A stretch of 64,000 nt of DNA. It comes from CAZYJD01 sp964647785. Lineage in GTDB: Bacteria > Bacteroidota > Bacteroidia > NS11-12g > UBA9320. The stretch lies in assembly GCA_964647785.1 (NCBI GenBank), contig CAZYJD010000004.1, positions 1 to 64,000 on the forward strand. Reading direction: 5' to 3'. Each line of letters starts with the position of its first letter. Position 1 is the stretch's first letter. Of the stretch, positions 8,528-15,833 are shown piece after piece. A model generated the notes under the pieces. That model did no database searches and was not told where the DNA came from. It saw nothing but the letters and a program-made list of their open reading frames with translations. The position numbers and the translations under genes are program-made.

Positions 8528-9954
8528 GAGGGATCGATTTGCAAAATTACGTAGACGATTTGGTTGTCTTGAAGCGCTGTTTCTATTTGGAGAGCGCCCT
8601 CTTTTTCCTGCGGTTGAAACCCGACAGGCAGGGCTGGTCCGAGCAAATTTTTCCAACGCAAGACATAACTTTTCTCGCGCCTTGAGTTGAGGTATTGTTT
8701 GATTTTGTTGCAGTCGAGCTCTTTTGCACTCACAATGGCGGCCAGCGCTTCCATGCCTGCTTTGCGCAGGCTGTCCGGCAACGGGAAGCGCCGGATGCCC
8801 TGAATGCCAAAATAAGGCGAGTGTTTGGGGCTATAAGGAAAAAGCAAGGTGTTCGCGCCATCGTTTTTCACCCCATAAAGGTAGAGGTAGCAAGGGATTT
8901 CATTGGCAATTTCAAGTTGAATGGGGCTGTCTTGCTCCGGTTTGCTTCGGGTGCTGAACACGGCTTCATCCATTTGGTTAAGGGGGTAAGTTGCTCCGCT
9001 TTGGGCGTTAATGAGCGATAGGCGGGCATTCACTTTTCGGCTTCCGTCGGGCAATGCTTCCTCCATCAGGAATACACTGTAGGCTTCCTTGTTGAAATGC
9101 AAAAAATCGCGGTAGCGAATCCAGGCTTTGCCTTGTTGCCCCCATTGGGTGCCCCATGAATTGAGCACTTGCAAAGCACCCCCTTCCAGTGTGTCATCAT
9201 AGGCGATGATACACATGGCATGACCAAAAAATCCTTCCATGGCAAGGTCTGAATTTCGGGGTGTCCACAAACGCATACCATTCATCGGCTCCAGGAAACT
9301 TCCGCCCACCATCATGCCAATCACCACCGGCCTGCCTTGTGAAATGTTTTGTTTGATGGCATCCAGATGGGTGCGATAATCATGGCCATCAAGTGTTAAG
9401 CGATGAAAACCAATGCGGTTGAATTGCCCCATTTTTTTGCGCAATGAGGGCGGGGGCATGCGCGAGCAATCATGTTCATCATAAGGGAAGTCGCGCATGG
9501 GCAGCACGCCATTCTGCTTCATGGCTTGCAGGCCTTTGAAAATGCTGGCGCTTTGGCAGTTCGGGGATGAAATCTGGTTGAAAAGGGAAGAAGGACTGAA
9601 CGCAAGTGGTTGCGCCGGTTGATCGCAGGCAATGGCTTCGAGTATGGTTCTGGCGGCATAGGCCGATGCCCATCCAACACTTGAACCTTGCGTTCCCTGA
9701 TCCTGGGCTTCTGGCGCGTAAGCTGCCAAGCTCGCTTGTGCCGGCAAGCGGTTAACAACGGCCTCCGTGCTGAGCGGTTCATACACCATGGCCCGATCAT
9801 ACTCCGCCGGTATCAGCTCACAACCGCTGCTAAAAGGCTGCTCGCGCAGGGCGTTGATTTTGGCCGGATTCATGTTGAACCAAGCTGCCAGCCCAAGCAA
9901 CAAAAGGACAAGGATTCCGACGGTGATAAGTGTGTGGGCTTTTCGTGTGGGCAT
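8524..9954 (-). CDS. Membrane-anchored papain-like (C1) protein with Ser in place of catalytic Cys
   Basis: This 476-residue protein has one N-terminal membrane helix (residues about 9-27) and then a papain-fold domain (about 75-290). The usual active-site motif QGxxGSCVGWA is here QGTQGSSVGWA (residues 86-96). The expected nucleophile is Ser92, codon AGT at 9681-9679, one base away from the Cys codon TGT. The His245 (FGHAMC) and Asn265 (NSWGTQWG) of the triad are kept, and the oxyanion Gln86 is present. A C-terminal region (about 300-470) with YLYLYGVKNDGANTLLFPY resembles the DUF4384-type domain that often accompanies bacterial caspase-like and C1 proteins. It may be an inactive pseudo-protease or a serine variant. 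It heads a two-gene unit with the methyltransferase. Confidence 0.8.
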   Translation of the reverse strand: MPTRKAHTLITVGILVLLLLGLAAWFNMNPAKINALREQPFSSGCELIPAEYDRAMVYEPLSTEAVVNRLPAQASLAAYAPEAQDQGTQGSSVGWASAYAARTILEAIACDQPAQPLAFSPSSLFNQISSPNCQSASIFKGLQAMKQNGVLPMRDFPYDEHDCSRMPPPSLRKKMGQFNRIGFHRLTLDGHDYRTHLDAIKQNISQGRPVVIGMMVGGSFLEPMNGMRLWTPRNSDLAMEGFFGHAMCIIAYDDTLEGGALQVLNSWGTQWGQQGKAWIRYRDFLHFNKEAYSVFLMEEALPDGSRKVNARLSLINAQSGATYPLNQMDEAVFSTRSKPEQDSPIQLEIANEIPCYLYLYGVKNDGANTLLFPYSPKHSPYFGIQGIRRFPLPDSLRKAGMEALAAIVSAKELDCNKIKQYLNSRREKSYVLRWKNLLGPALPVGFQPQEKEGALQIETALQDNQIVYVILQIDPS

Positions 9955-10145
9955 GTTTTTTGGAAATTCTCTCTTGGAGTTTTTCTGTATGGGTTGAGCG
10001 ATTGTTTAAATCCTGCCCAAAGGTAGCACAAAAGAAGACGGGCTTGCTTGTAGATGCGCTGACGAAAATATGACAGAATTATTCGATGAACGGAAATTGT
10101 AAAATTTGGGTCAGAAGGATATTTGCAACTCATTTTTTAGAATCC
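9955..10145. other. Divergent intergenic region
   Basis: About 190 bases lie between the papain-like gene (reverse) and the small lipoprotein gene (forward). Promoters for both are expected here. TAAAATTTG near 10099 and GATATTTG near 10119 resemble the -7 element, but neither is a perfect TAnnTTTG. Confidence 0.35.
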
Positions 10146-10334
10146 ATGAAGTACAAAATCATGATGCTCATCGCAGTGGCTGCGATGGCATGCAACAATG
10201 CCGGCGAAAACGCTGAAGAAACCACCAACACTGACACCACCATCGTAGCTGAAGAAGTAGCACCGGTTGAGGAAGCTGAAATGGCTGCTGACACTACTGC
10301 TGCTGATACCACAGTGGCTGAAGTTACTGAGTAA
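10146..10334 (+). CDS. Small acidic lipoprotein
   Basis: The 62-residue product starts at the ATG at 10146; an in-frame upstream start would spoil the signal peptide. The lipobox is AMAC, giving a lipid-anchored Cys after about 15 residues. The remaining 45 residues are almost only Glu, Asp, Thr, Ala and Val, with repeated DTT and EE/VAEE patches (TDTT, ADTTAADTT). It has no globular domain, so it probably forms a flexible, strongly negative tether on the envelope. A strong terminator follows directly, so it is a single-gene transcript. Function is unknown. Confidence 0.7.
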   Translation: MKYKIMMLIAVAAMACNNAGENAEETTNTDTTIVAEEVAPVEEAEMAADTTAADTTVAEVTE

Positions 10335-10359
10335 TTCTCAGCGCAAGAAACAACAATGT

Positions 10360-10390
10360 AAGACGGTTCGAAAGGGCCGTCTTTTTTTTT
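10360..10390 (+). terminator. Rho-independent terminator
   Basis: The arms AAGACGG and CCGTCTT form a 7-bp stem with a short loop, followed by nine further T. It ends the small lipoprotein transcript and lies just before the tail of the convergent rluE gene. Confidence 0.85.
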
Positions 10391-10394
10391 GGTT

Positions 10395-10982
10395 TTAGCC
10401 CAGGGCTTTCAGGAAATGGTTGCGGTCAGTTTCCATGAATTCACCAAGCCCTAAACCTGCCAGTGATATCTTCCCGATGCGCACGCGAATGAGTCGCAGG
10501 GTGGGAAACCCAATGGCAGCCGTCATTCTTCGTATCTGCCGGTTTTTACCTTCGTTCAACACAATTTTTAGCCAGCAATCGGGGATGTGCTGCCGCTGTC
10601 GTATGGGTGGATCGCGCTCTGCCACTTTTGGGCGTGCTTCTTCAAAAATGCCGGCAAATTTCGCTCGTAGCACTTGTGGTTTCCCTTTGATATTCAATTG
10701 AATGCCACGGGTGAGTGCTTCGAGATCTTCCTTTTTTGGCATGCCCTCTACTTGCACCCAGTACTCCTTTTCCGTTCCTTTTTCTGAATAGGGCTTCATG
10801 AGCGATCTTTCAGAACTGAGCAACAACAAGCCTTCGCTGTCTTCATCGAGACGGCCCAGTGGATATACATCTGCCGGTACATCCAGGAAATGGGATAAGG
10901 TGGTTTTGCTAGTGCCTTCTGACGTGAATTGGCACAACACTTTATGGGGTTTGTGAAAGAGATAGTAGCGTTTCAAGCGCAA
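10395..10982 (-). CDS. rluE: 23S rRNA pseudouridine synthase, RluE type
   Basis: The 195-residue product is a RsuA-family pseudouridine synthase without an S4 domain. E. coli RluE, which modifies U2457 of 23S rRNA, has the same arrangement. The catalytic segment GRLDEDSEGLLLL carries the active-site Asp at about residue 45. The C-terminal half has NEGKNRQIRRM and GFPTLRLIR, nearly identical in pattern to RluE. The RDPPIRQRQHIPDCWLKI stretch also follows RluE instead of RsuA or RluB. No ATG is available at the N-terminus: the frame opens with TTG at 10982, or a second TTG two codons later. A TATCTTCG element lies immediately upstream of the TTG. Confidence 0.82.
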   Translation of the reverse strand: MRLKRYYLFHKPHKVLCQFTSEGTSKTTLSHFLDVPADVYPLGRLDEDSEGLLLLSSERSLMKPYSEKGTEKEYWVQVEGMPKKEDLEALTRGIQLNIKGKPQVLRAKFAGIFEEARPKVAERDPPIRQRQHIPDCWLKIVLNEGKNRQIRRMTAAIGFPTLRLIRVRIGKISLAGLGLGEFMETDRNHFLKALG

Positions 10983-11006
10983 CGAAGATAAAACGGCTGC
11001 ATTGAT

Positions 11007-11780
11007 TTAGTCAGCTGGTGCAATGATTTTCACCCATTTCAGACTGCCGGCATTGTACACTTGCGGCATTCCCTGTTCAGCGCTGCGATGCCGTCGGAAT
11101 TGCTCATCGACATAAAATGAAATCGGCTCTTTGATTGTTATATGATCAAACCCCAGTGATCGGTACAATTTTCCACTTCCCCAGTCCAGATCGTGGTAGG
11201 TCATCAAATGTTGGGCACGACTCGTCACCATTGCATGGTGCAACAATCTGCTGAATCCTCCAACAACATTCCAGCCGGTGCGAGTAGCAAAGCGAATTAT
11301 TTCGCAAGAGCGCAGCATGTTCTCCTGCCGCAAGACACGGGCTTTACTCAAACTGAGCAGGGCGTAAACCTCATCCGCATGGAGCAGTGCAAGGTGGTAG
11401 TGGCCGCCGGCATAAGCTGCGGGATGATGCTGTTCGAGAAAGCTGCGGGCGGCTTGCTTATCGATGCGTTCAACGCTTAGCGAACGGGCAAAGATCCTTT
11501 TATTCTTTCCCAGCATGCTGCGAAATCGCTCTTTCATGAGGTGGTTTTGTCCTTTCCATCGGTCTTCCCACAAATGGATGAGTTCCAACTTGCGTTCCAT
11601 GGCTTGTAAGCTCATTTGCGTTAAATGATCAGGATCAACCAAAAGCGGGGGTGCGGGCAGGTGCACCATCAGCCCTTGTGCCGGTATTTCAATAATGGGG
11701 TAGGGGACTGCATTTATTTTTTTGCAATGCAGGGCTAAATCGTTCTGCAGAAACAGTTGTACCTCATCTCTCCATTCCAT
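11007..11780 (-). CDS. Acetyltransferase-like protein (GNAT-type fold suspected)
   Basis: The protein has 257 residues and no signal peptide. The second half contains HYHLALLHADEVYALLSLSKAR, an RFATRTGWNVVGGFSRLLHH segment and WGSGKLYRSLGF. The last resembles the C-terminal LYxxLGF signature of GNAT acetyltransferases. A very similar block (SRF..GWNVVGG.SRLL) occurs in uncharacterised phage and homing-endonuclease-associated proteins. The N-terminal 90 residues are helical and charged and show no motif. A role in modifying a small molecule or protein is possible, but no substrate can be named. It lies 24 bases upstream of rluE on the same strand. Confidence 0.6.
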   Translation of the reverse strand: MEWRDEVQLFLQNDLALHCKKINAVPYPIIEIPAQGLMVHLPAPPLLVDPDHLTQMSLQAMERKLELIHLWEDRWKGQNHLMKERFRSMLGKNKRIFARSLSVERIDKQAARSFLEQHHPAAYAGGHYHLALLHADEVYALLSLSKARVLRQENMLRSCEIIRFATRTGWNVVGGFSRLLHHAMVTSRAQHLMTYHDLDWGSGKLYRSLGFDHITIKEPISFYVDEQFRRHRSAEQGMPQVYNAGSLKWVKIIAPAD

Positions 11781-11871
11781 GGTATTCAGAGAAATTGTTC
11801 ATGAGGCGTGTTGTTTGGGTTGCAAGCCTGGGCTTGTTCGCTTGGGGAGAAAGAAGGGGGCTTTCTGGCAA

Positions 11872-12564
11872 TCAACCTTGCAGGGCGAATTCCATCATGC
11901 TGTCGAACAGCAATTTGCCATCGGTGTTCAACAAATCGGCTGAAGCGGCTCGCTCGGGGTGTGGCATCATGCCAAACACGTTTCTTCCTTCATTGCAAAT
12001 GCCGGCGATGTTGTTCAATGATCCGTTGGGATTGGCCGCATCATTCACTTTTCCATTGGCATCGCAATAGCGGAAAAGCACTTGCTCATTCTTCTCGAGT
12101 TGTGCAATGGTGGCTTCATCGGCATAATACCGGCCTTCTGCATGCGCAATGGGAATTTTATAAGCCTTGCCTTTTTCGTAATGGCGCGTAATGGCGGTTT
12201 GGTTGTTCGCTACGCTCAGGTATACATTGTCGCAAATGAAGAGCTGACCGTTGTTTCTCAAAAGGGTTCCGGGCAACAATTGCGACTCGCACAAAATTTG
12301 GAACCCGTTGCAAATGCCCATGAGCTTGCCGCCTTTGCCGGCGAAATCTGAAATGGGCCCCATGATGGGTGAGAGCTTTGCAATGGCTCCGCTGCGCAGG
12401 TAGTCACCATAGGAAAATCCACCCGGAAGAAACACAAAATCCAAAGCCGGGAGCTCGGTATCTTTGTGCCAGAGTTCAGTTACTTCTGCTCCTGCATTTC
12501 TCAGTACGTTGATCAGATCCTGATCGCAATTGGAGCCGGGGAATATTACCACACCGCATTTCAT
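11872..12564 (-). CDS. purQ: Phosphoribosylformylglycinamidine synthase, glutaminase subunit
   Basis: PurQ supplies ammonia from glutamine for the fourth step of purine synthesis, working with PurL and PurS. The 230-residue protein is a class I glutamine amidotransferase. It opens with CGVVIFPGSNCDQDL, has the oxyanion strand FLPGGFSYGDYLRSG, and the nucleophile Cys in GICNGFQIL. The His and Glu of the triad lie in MMPHPERA near the C-terminus. The length fits stand-alone PurQ. The start is the ATG at 12564, since the upstream extension is not conserved in character. A TATTTTTG element lies 17 nt upstream of that ATG. Confidence 0.93.
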   Translation of the reverse strand: MKCGVVIFPGSNCDQDLINVLRNAGAEVTELWHKDTELPALDFVFLPGGFSYGDYLRSGAIAKLSPIMGPISDFAGKGGKLMGICNGFQILCESQLLPGTLLRNNGQLFICDNVYLSVANNQTAITRHYEKGKAYKIPIAHAEGRYYADEATIAQLEKNEQVLFRYCDANGKVNDAANPNGSLNNIAGICNEGRNVFGMMPHPERAASADLLNTDGKLLFDSMMEFALQG

Positions 12565-12581
12565 AGGCCAAATGTTTGTTG

Positions 12582-12589
12582 CAAAAATA
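12582..12589 (-). promoter_or_regulatory. Candidate -7 element of purQ
   Basis: TATTTTTG on the reverse strand matches the Bacteroidota -7 consensus TAnnTTTG and ends 17 nt before the purQ start. Confidence 0.5.
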
Positions 12590-12627
12590 AGCCCGCTGCG
12601 CTGTTTTCCGAGCCCGAATGTCAACAA

Positions 12628-13329
12628 TCAGGCGAGTGTGTAAAACTCTGTTTTTTCGGTGGTATGGCTCAGAATAACGCCCGTACTGATGAGATTGACG
12701 AGTATTTTGGCTGCGCGGTGTCGGCTGATGTTTACCAGTTTTTTGAACTGCATGAGGGTGATGCGTTCATTTTGGCGCAGGTACTTCAGCAGGGCTTCTT
12801 CTTCTTTGCTGTATTGAATCATGGTGCCCTGCTCGCGGCCTTTTCTGCGCATCACATCGTACACCACCTTGCTGGCCAGCAGGCTTTTGTCGTTCACGCG
12901 CACATAGGCCCACCATTTTCCTTCTTCATCTTTGGCCAGGTAGGGTTTTTCTGCGCCTTCGGGAACAATGCATTCGATGATGATTTTTCCTCCGGCATCC
13001 CATTCCCTGATTTCTACGTCGATCTCCGGTTTACAGAAAAAGTGGGCTGCCAGATCGAGCATGTATTTTTCATCTTCCGATCGCACGCCTGCAATGCTGC
13101 GGTTGTCGCGCACGCCCACCAGCAGAATGCCCCCTTTGCTGTTGGCAAAGGCACTCATGGTCTTGGCAATTTTAGAAGCGCTGGATATGCTCTGCTTGTA
13201 ATCCAGTTGTTGGTCTTCGCCTCTCGCCAGCAGCTGTTTGATGTGTTCATGCACGGCTTTTCGAATAACGTTTATTTTGATAACACTTTCGCAAGCCGGA
13301 AGTTGACAACTTATTCCGAAACGGCCCAA
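12628..13329 (-). CDS. AlbA_2/Schlafen-type DNA-binding domain protein with winged helix
   Basis: The product has up to 233 residues. An AlbA_2 (divergent AAA-4, Schlafen-like) domain covers about residues 30-160. Its signature stretch contains DYKQSISSASKIAKTMSAFANS, then GGILLVGVRDNRSIAGV. The C-terminal 70 residues (EEALLKYLRQNERITLMQFKK...) look like a winged helix. Such proteins bind nucleic acid and are mostly of unknown role. The ATG-like start at 13329 gives an odd Cys-containing N-terminus. A GTG at 13254 (VHEHIKQLLARGEDQQLDYK) would match where homologues begin and may be the true start. It lies upstream of purQ on the same strand with 63 bases between. Confidence 0.72.
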   Translation of the reverse strand: MGRFGISCQLPACESVIKINVIRKAVHEHIKQLLARGEDQQLDYKQSISSASKIAKTMSAFANSKGGILLVGVRDNRSIAGVRSEDEKYMLDLAAHFFCKPEIDVEIREWDAGGKIIIECIVPEGAEKPYLAKDEEGKWWAYVRVNDKSLLASKVVYDVMRRKGREQGTMIQYSKEEEALLKYLRQNERITLMQFKKLVNISRHRAAKILVNLISTGVILSHTTEKTEFYTLA

Positions 13330-13553
13330 TTACTTGCATCCGATAAAAATCAAAAATTCTATTTCAGGTCCTCAAATCAATAAAAAAGCATTGTATTAAA
13401 TCATACATGATCCAAATTGTTGATTTTGGTAAGTTCTCATCAACGACCCTATCAGGAGAGCTTGATGGGGTTAAATATTTCAATCCATCAGGCTGCATTT
13501 TGGATGGATGCAGTTCAAGAAAATGAGTCTACGGGAGGCCATCGACCAATCAA

Positions 13554-14141
13554 TTACGACTCATCATCGTACTTGCTCCAGTCGATCTTGTTCATGAAGT
13601 GTCGTTCCATGGAGGTCCATTCGGAAGGCGGTCGCCAGCGGCCCCGGCCGTAAGCATACCTCGCTTTTTTCCAGCTGCCGTATCGATCGTAATTCTTTCG
13701 GAGGTAATAGATGCCACAAACCAGGTAGTTGTATCGGGTTTTTCCGCCTTTCAGCCCCAGCTCTTTGTATAAAATCCAAAACGATCGGTCAATCACCTGC
13801 AGGTCGCCATCGCGCAGCAGAAAATCCAAATCGTGTATGTTTTGCCAGCGCGATTCATTCATGCCTATTTCATAAACCAGCTCCGGGGGCACGCCCATGC
13901 TCAATGCAATGGAGTCAGCAATTTCCAGGATGCTGGGTTTAAATTGAATGCAGCAAAGGGTGTCTTCCGTTTCGATCCGTCCTGAATCGATGGTTTTTAC
14001 GGCGCAAAAACGGGTGCCTTCTCTGCCTTTCTCATCGAAAATTACTTCCTCCTGCACCACTTTCCACTCCACCGGAAACTGGGTGCGGGCATCTTTCAGC
14101 AAGAAGCAAAAGAAAACGATGAATAGGGCTGGCCGTTTCAT
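13554..14141 (-). CDS. Secreted lytic transglycosylase-like protein
   Basis: The 195-residue protein has a signal peptide (MKRPALFIVFFCFLL, cleavage near the first 20 residues). From about residue 80 it resembles the lysozyme-like SLT domain, with the helix ADSIALSMGVPPELVYEIG followed by MNESRW, where Glu95 would be the catalytic acid. A GDLQVIDRSFWILYKELG segment and a YLRKNYDRYGSWKKARYAYGRG segment also fit the fold. It would cleave peptidoglycan in the periplasm. The domain is shorter and more divergent than typical SLT enzymes. Its ATG overlaps the stop of the upstream RidA-like gene as ATGA. Confidence 0.68.
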   Translation of the reverse strand: MKRPALFIVFFCFLLKDARTQFPVEWKVVQEEVIFDEKGREGTRFCAVKTIDSGRIETEDTLCCIQFKPSILEIADSIALSMGVPPELVYEIGMNESRWQNIHDLDFLLRDGDLQVIDRSFWILYKELGLKGGKTRYNYLVCGIYYLRKNYDRYGSWKKARYAYGRGRWRPPSEWTSMERHFMNKIDWSKYDDES

Positions 14142-14563
14142 GCATCGATGGTGGCAATCACTTTCAGCTCAATGGCGATGGGAGTGGGCAGCTTGTTGAT
14201 TTCAACCGTGGTTCTGCAGGGCTCGTTGTCTTTGAAATACTCGGCATAAACGCGGTTGTAGGTTTTAAAGTCGTCGTCCATATTGGTGAGAAACACCGTT
14301 ACATCCACAATTTGATCCCAACTGCTGCCGGCGTCCTCCAGTATGTATCGGATGTTGCGAAAAACGCTGTGACACTGGGCTTCGATATCATAGCTTAGTA
14401 TTTTTCCCTGATCGTCCAGTTCAACACCGGGTATTTTTTTGGTTCCTCTTTCCCTGGGGCCAACGCCTGAAAGAAAAAGCAAATTGCCAAGCTTGCGCGC
14501 ATGGGGATAAAGGCCCACCGGTTCGGGTGCGCGTTGGCTATCGTGTTTCAATGAATTACTCAT
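14138..14563 (-). CDS. RidA family protein, 2-aminomuconate deaminase-like
   Basis: The protein has 141 residues of the YjgF/RidA trimer fold, which hydrolyses enamines and imines. The conserved arginine is in EPCRTTVEINKLP near residue 117. The blocks LFLSGVGPRERG, ILSYDIEAQCHSVFRNI and FLTNMDDDFKTYNRVYAEYF follow the 2-aminomuconate deaminases of tryptophan or nitrobenzoate breakdown more than housekeeping RidA. A tryptophan 2,3-dioxygenase gene is in the same window but 11 kb away. The specific role is therefore inference; the family call is firm. A TATTTTTG element lies 4 nt before the ATG, so the mRNA may be nearly leaderless. Confidence 0.82.
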   Translation of the reverse strand: MSNSLKHDSQRAPEPVGLYPHARKLGNLLFLSGVGPRERGTKKIPGVELDDQGKILSYDIEAQCHSVFRNIRYILEDAGSSWDQIVDVTVFLTNMDDDFKTYNRVYAEYFKDNEPCRTTVEINKLPTPIAIELKVIATIDA

Positions 14564-14567
14564 GCCT

Positions 14568-14575
14568 CAAAAATA
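14568..14575 (-). promoter_or_regulatory. Candidate -7 element of the RidA-like gene
   Basis: TATTTTTG on the reverse strand, 4 nt before the start codon at 14563, in the short gap after the WD40 gene. Confidence 0.5.
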
Positions 14576-14592
14576 GCAGAAGCCTCAGAAAG

Positions 14593-15786
14593 TTATTTGT
14601 CTTCCACGCTGATCTCCATTTCAGGAGTTTTTTTAATCACGGTGCGATTTTTTTGAGGTGCTGCAGGCTTGCTGCCTTGTGCCGCAGGAGCGGTTGATGG
14701 GTGAGCCTGTGCGTTGGGCACTTGTGCCGGGCGTGCACTTCTGCTTTTGCCTCTTCTCACCGGAACAGGCTTGCTTAAACCGCTGGTCCATACCACGGCG
14801 CCATAACTTTCGTCATCCGATTCCTGATGCATCCCGGCGGCAATCAGGGTGCCATCTCGATAAAAGGCGACATCGCGCACATTCCGACCACCATCTTCAA
14901 AGCTTCTTATCAGATTTCCGGTGGCTATATCCCAAAGTTTTACCGTTCCATCGGTTGAGCCCGTGATAACATATTTGCAATCGGGACTGATATCCACGCA
15001 GGTTACTTTCCAGCTGTGGCCTTCCAGCTTTTTATGGATCTTTCCTTTTTGCAAATCCCACACAATGGCTGTTTTATCATTGCTGCCACTCACCAGGTAT
15101 TTTCGGTCCAGGCTGTAAGCAACGGAGTTTACATAATCGGTATGCCCTTCAAATGTTTTGATTTGCACGCCTTTAATGGCATCGTATTGTTTGATCACCG
15201 GACTGTTGTCGGCAACAAAGAGCGAACGCCGATCCAGGCTCAAGGCCATGCCATTCACCGGTATGCCGTGCTTGATTTGCTTTTGTTCGCTTTTCTTGTT
15301 CCAGTCGTAAATGGAGATGAGGCCGGCATCTGAAGCAGAAAAGATGAAGCGCATGCCGGGATCAAAAAACAGACTGCTGATTCCACCCGTATGCAACATC
15401 AGTTCTTTCTCGGGCTTGAACCGATCGGTGCTGCTGTCGTAAGCATGTACAGAGATTTTGCGATCTTGTCCGCCACTGAGCAAATATTTGCCGTCTCTGC
15501 TAAAATTGAGTGCAGTAATGCTCCCCGAATGGGGAAAGAAGTGACTGTGATAATTAAAAGCACTATCGGTGTGATACACCATCACCGCTTCGTCCCAACC
15601 CGCAGACACCAAGTAATTGCCATCGGGACTAAAAGCGACCTGTTCAACCAAATCCCGGTGATCCAGCAAGCGAAGGCATTGAATGCGAAAACTGTCAGTA
15701 TTTTGAATGCTGTCGGTCTGGCTGTAAGCGGTAGGCAGAATAAGAAGGGTGAAAATCAGCGTACTTAGGAATCTCATATTTCTCAT
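14593..15786 (-). CDS. Secreted WD40-repeat protein
   Basis: The 397-residue protein begins with a signal peptide (MRNMRFLSTLIFTLLILPTAYSQ). The start is the ATG at 15786; an in-frame ATG at 15777 is equally good. Residues about 40-340 hold a seven-blade-type WD40 propeller. The clearest repeats end SGSNDKTAIVWDL and TGSTDGTVKLWDI, and earlier ones contain SAGWDEAVMVY and SGGQDRKISVH. The last 60 residues are basic, Pro/Ala/Ser-rich and disordered. It is probably a periplasmic or surface protein-binding platform; no partner is indicated. TATATTTG lies 12 nt upstream. Confidence 0.85.
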   Translation of the reverse strand: MRNMRFLSTLIFTLLILPTAYSQTDSIQNTDSFRIQCLRLLDHRDLVEQVAFSPDGNYLVSAGWDEAVMVYHTDSAFNYHSHFFPHSGSITALNFSRDGKYLLSGGQDRKISVHAYDSSTDRFKPEKELMLHTGGISSLFFDPGMRFIFSASDAGLISIYDWNKKSEQKQIKHGIPVNGMALSLDRRSLFVADNSPVIKQYDAIKGVQIKTFEGHTDYVNSVAYSLDRKYLVSGSNDKTAIVWDLQKGKIHKKLEGHSWKVTCVDISPDCKYVITGSTDGTVKLWDIATGNLIRSFEDGGRNVRDVAFYRDGTLIAAGMHQESDDESYGAVVWTSGLSKPVPVRRGKSRSARPAQVPNAQAHPSTAPAAQGSKPAAPQKNRTVIKKTPEMEISVEDK

Positions 15787-15798
15787 AACCTGTTCTAT

Positions 15799-15806
15799 CA
15801 AATATA
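15799..15806 (-). promoter_or_regulatory. Candidate -7 element of the WD40 gene
   Basis: TATATTTG on the reverse strand matches TAnnTTTG and ends 12 nt before the ATG at 15786. Confidence 0.5.
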
Positions 15807-15833
15807 AGGAAAATAAGATGCTCTGGCAAATGA

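Noticed and set aside
12466..13383. Forward frame of 305 codons opposite purQ and the AlbA_2 gene
   Set aside because: It is antisense to two well-supported genes, and its Phe/His/Ala/Cys-rich composition is that of a reversed coding strand.
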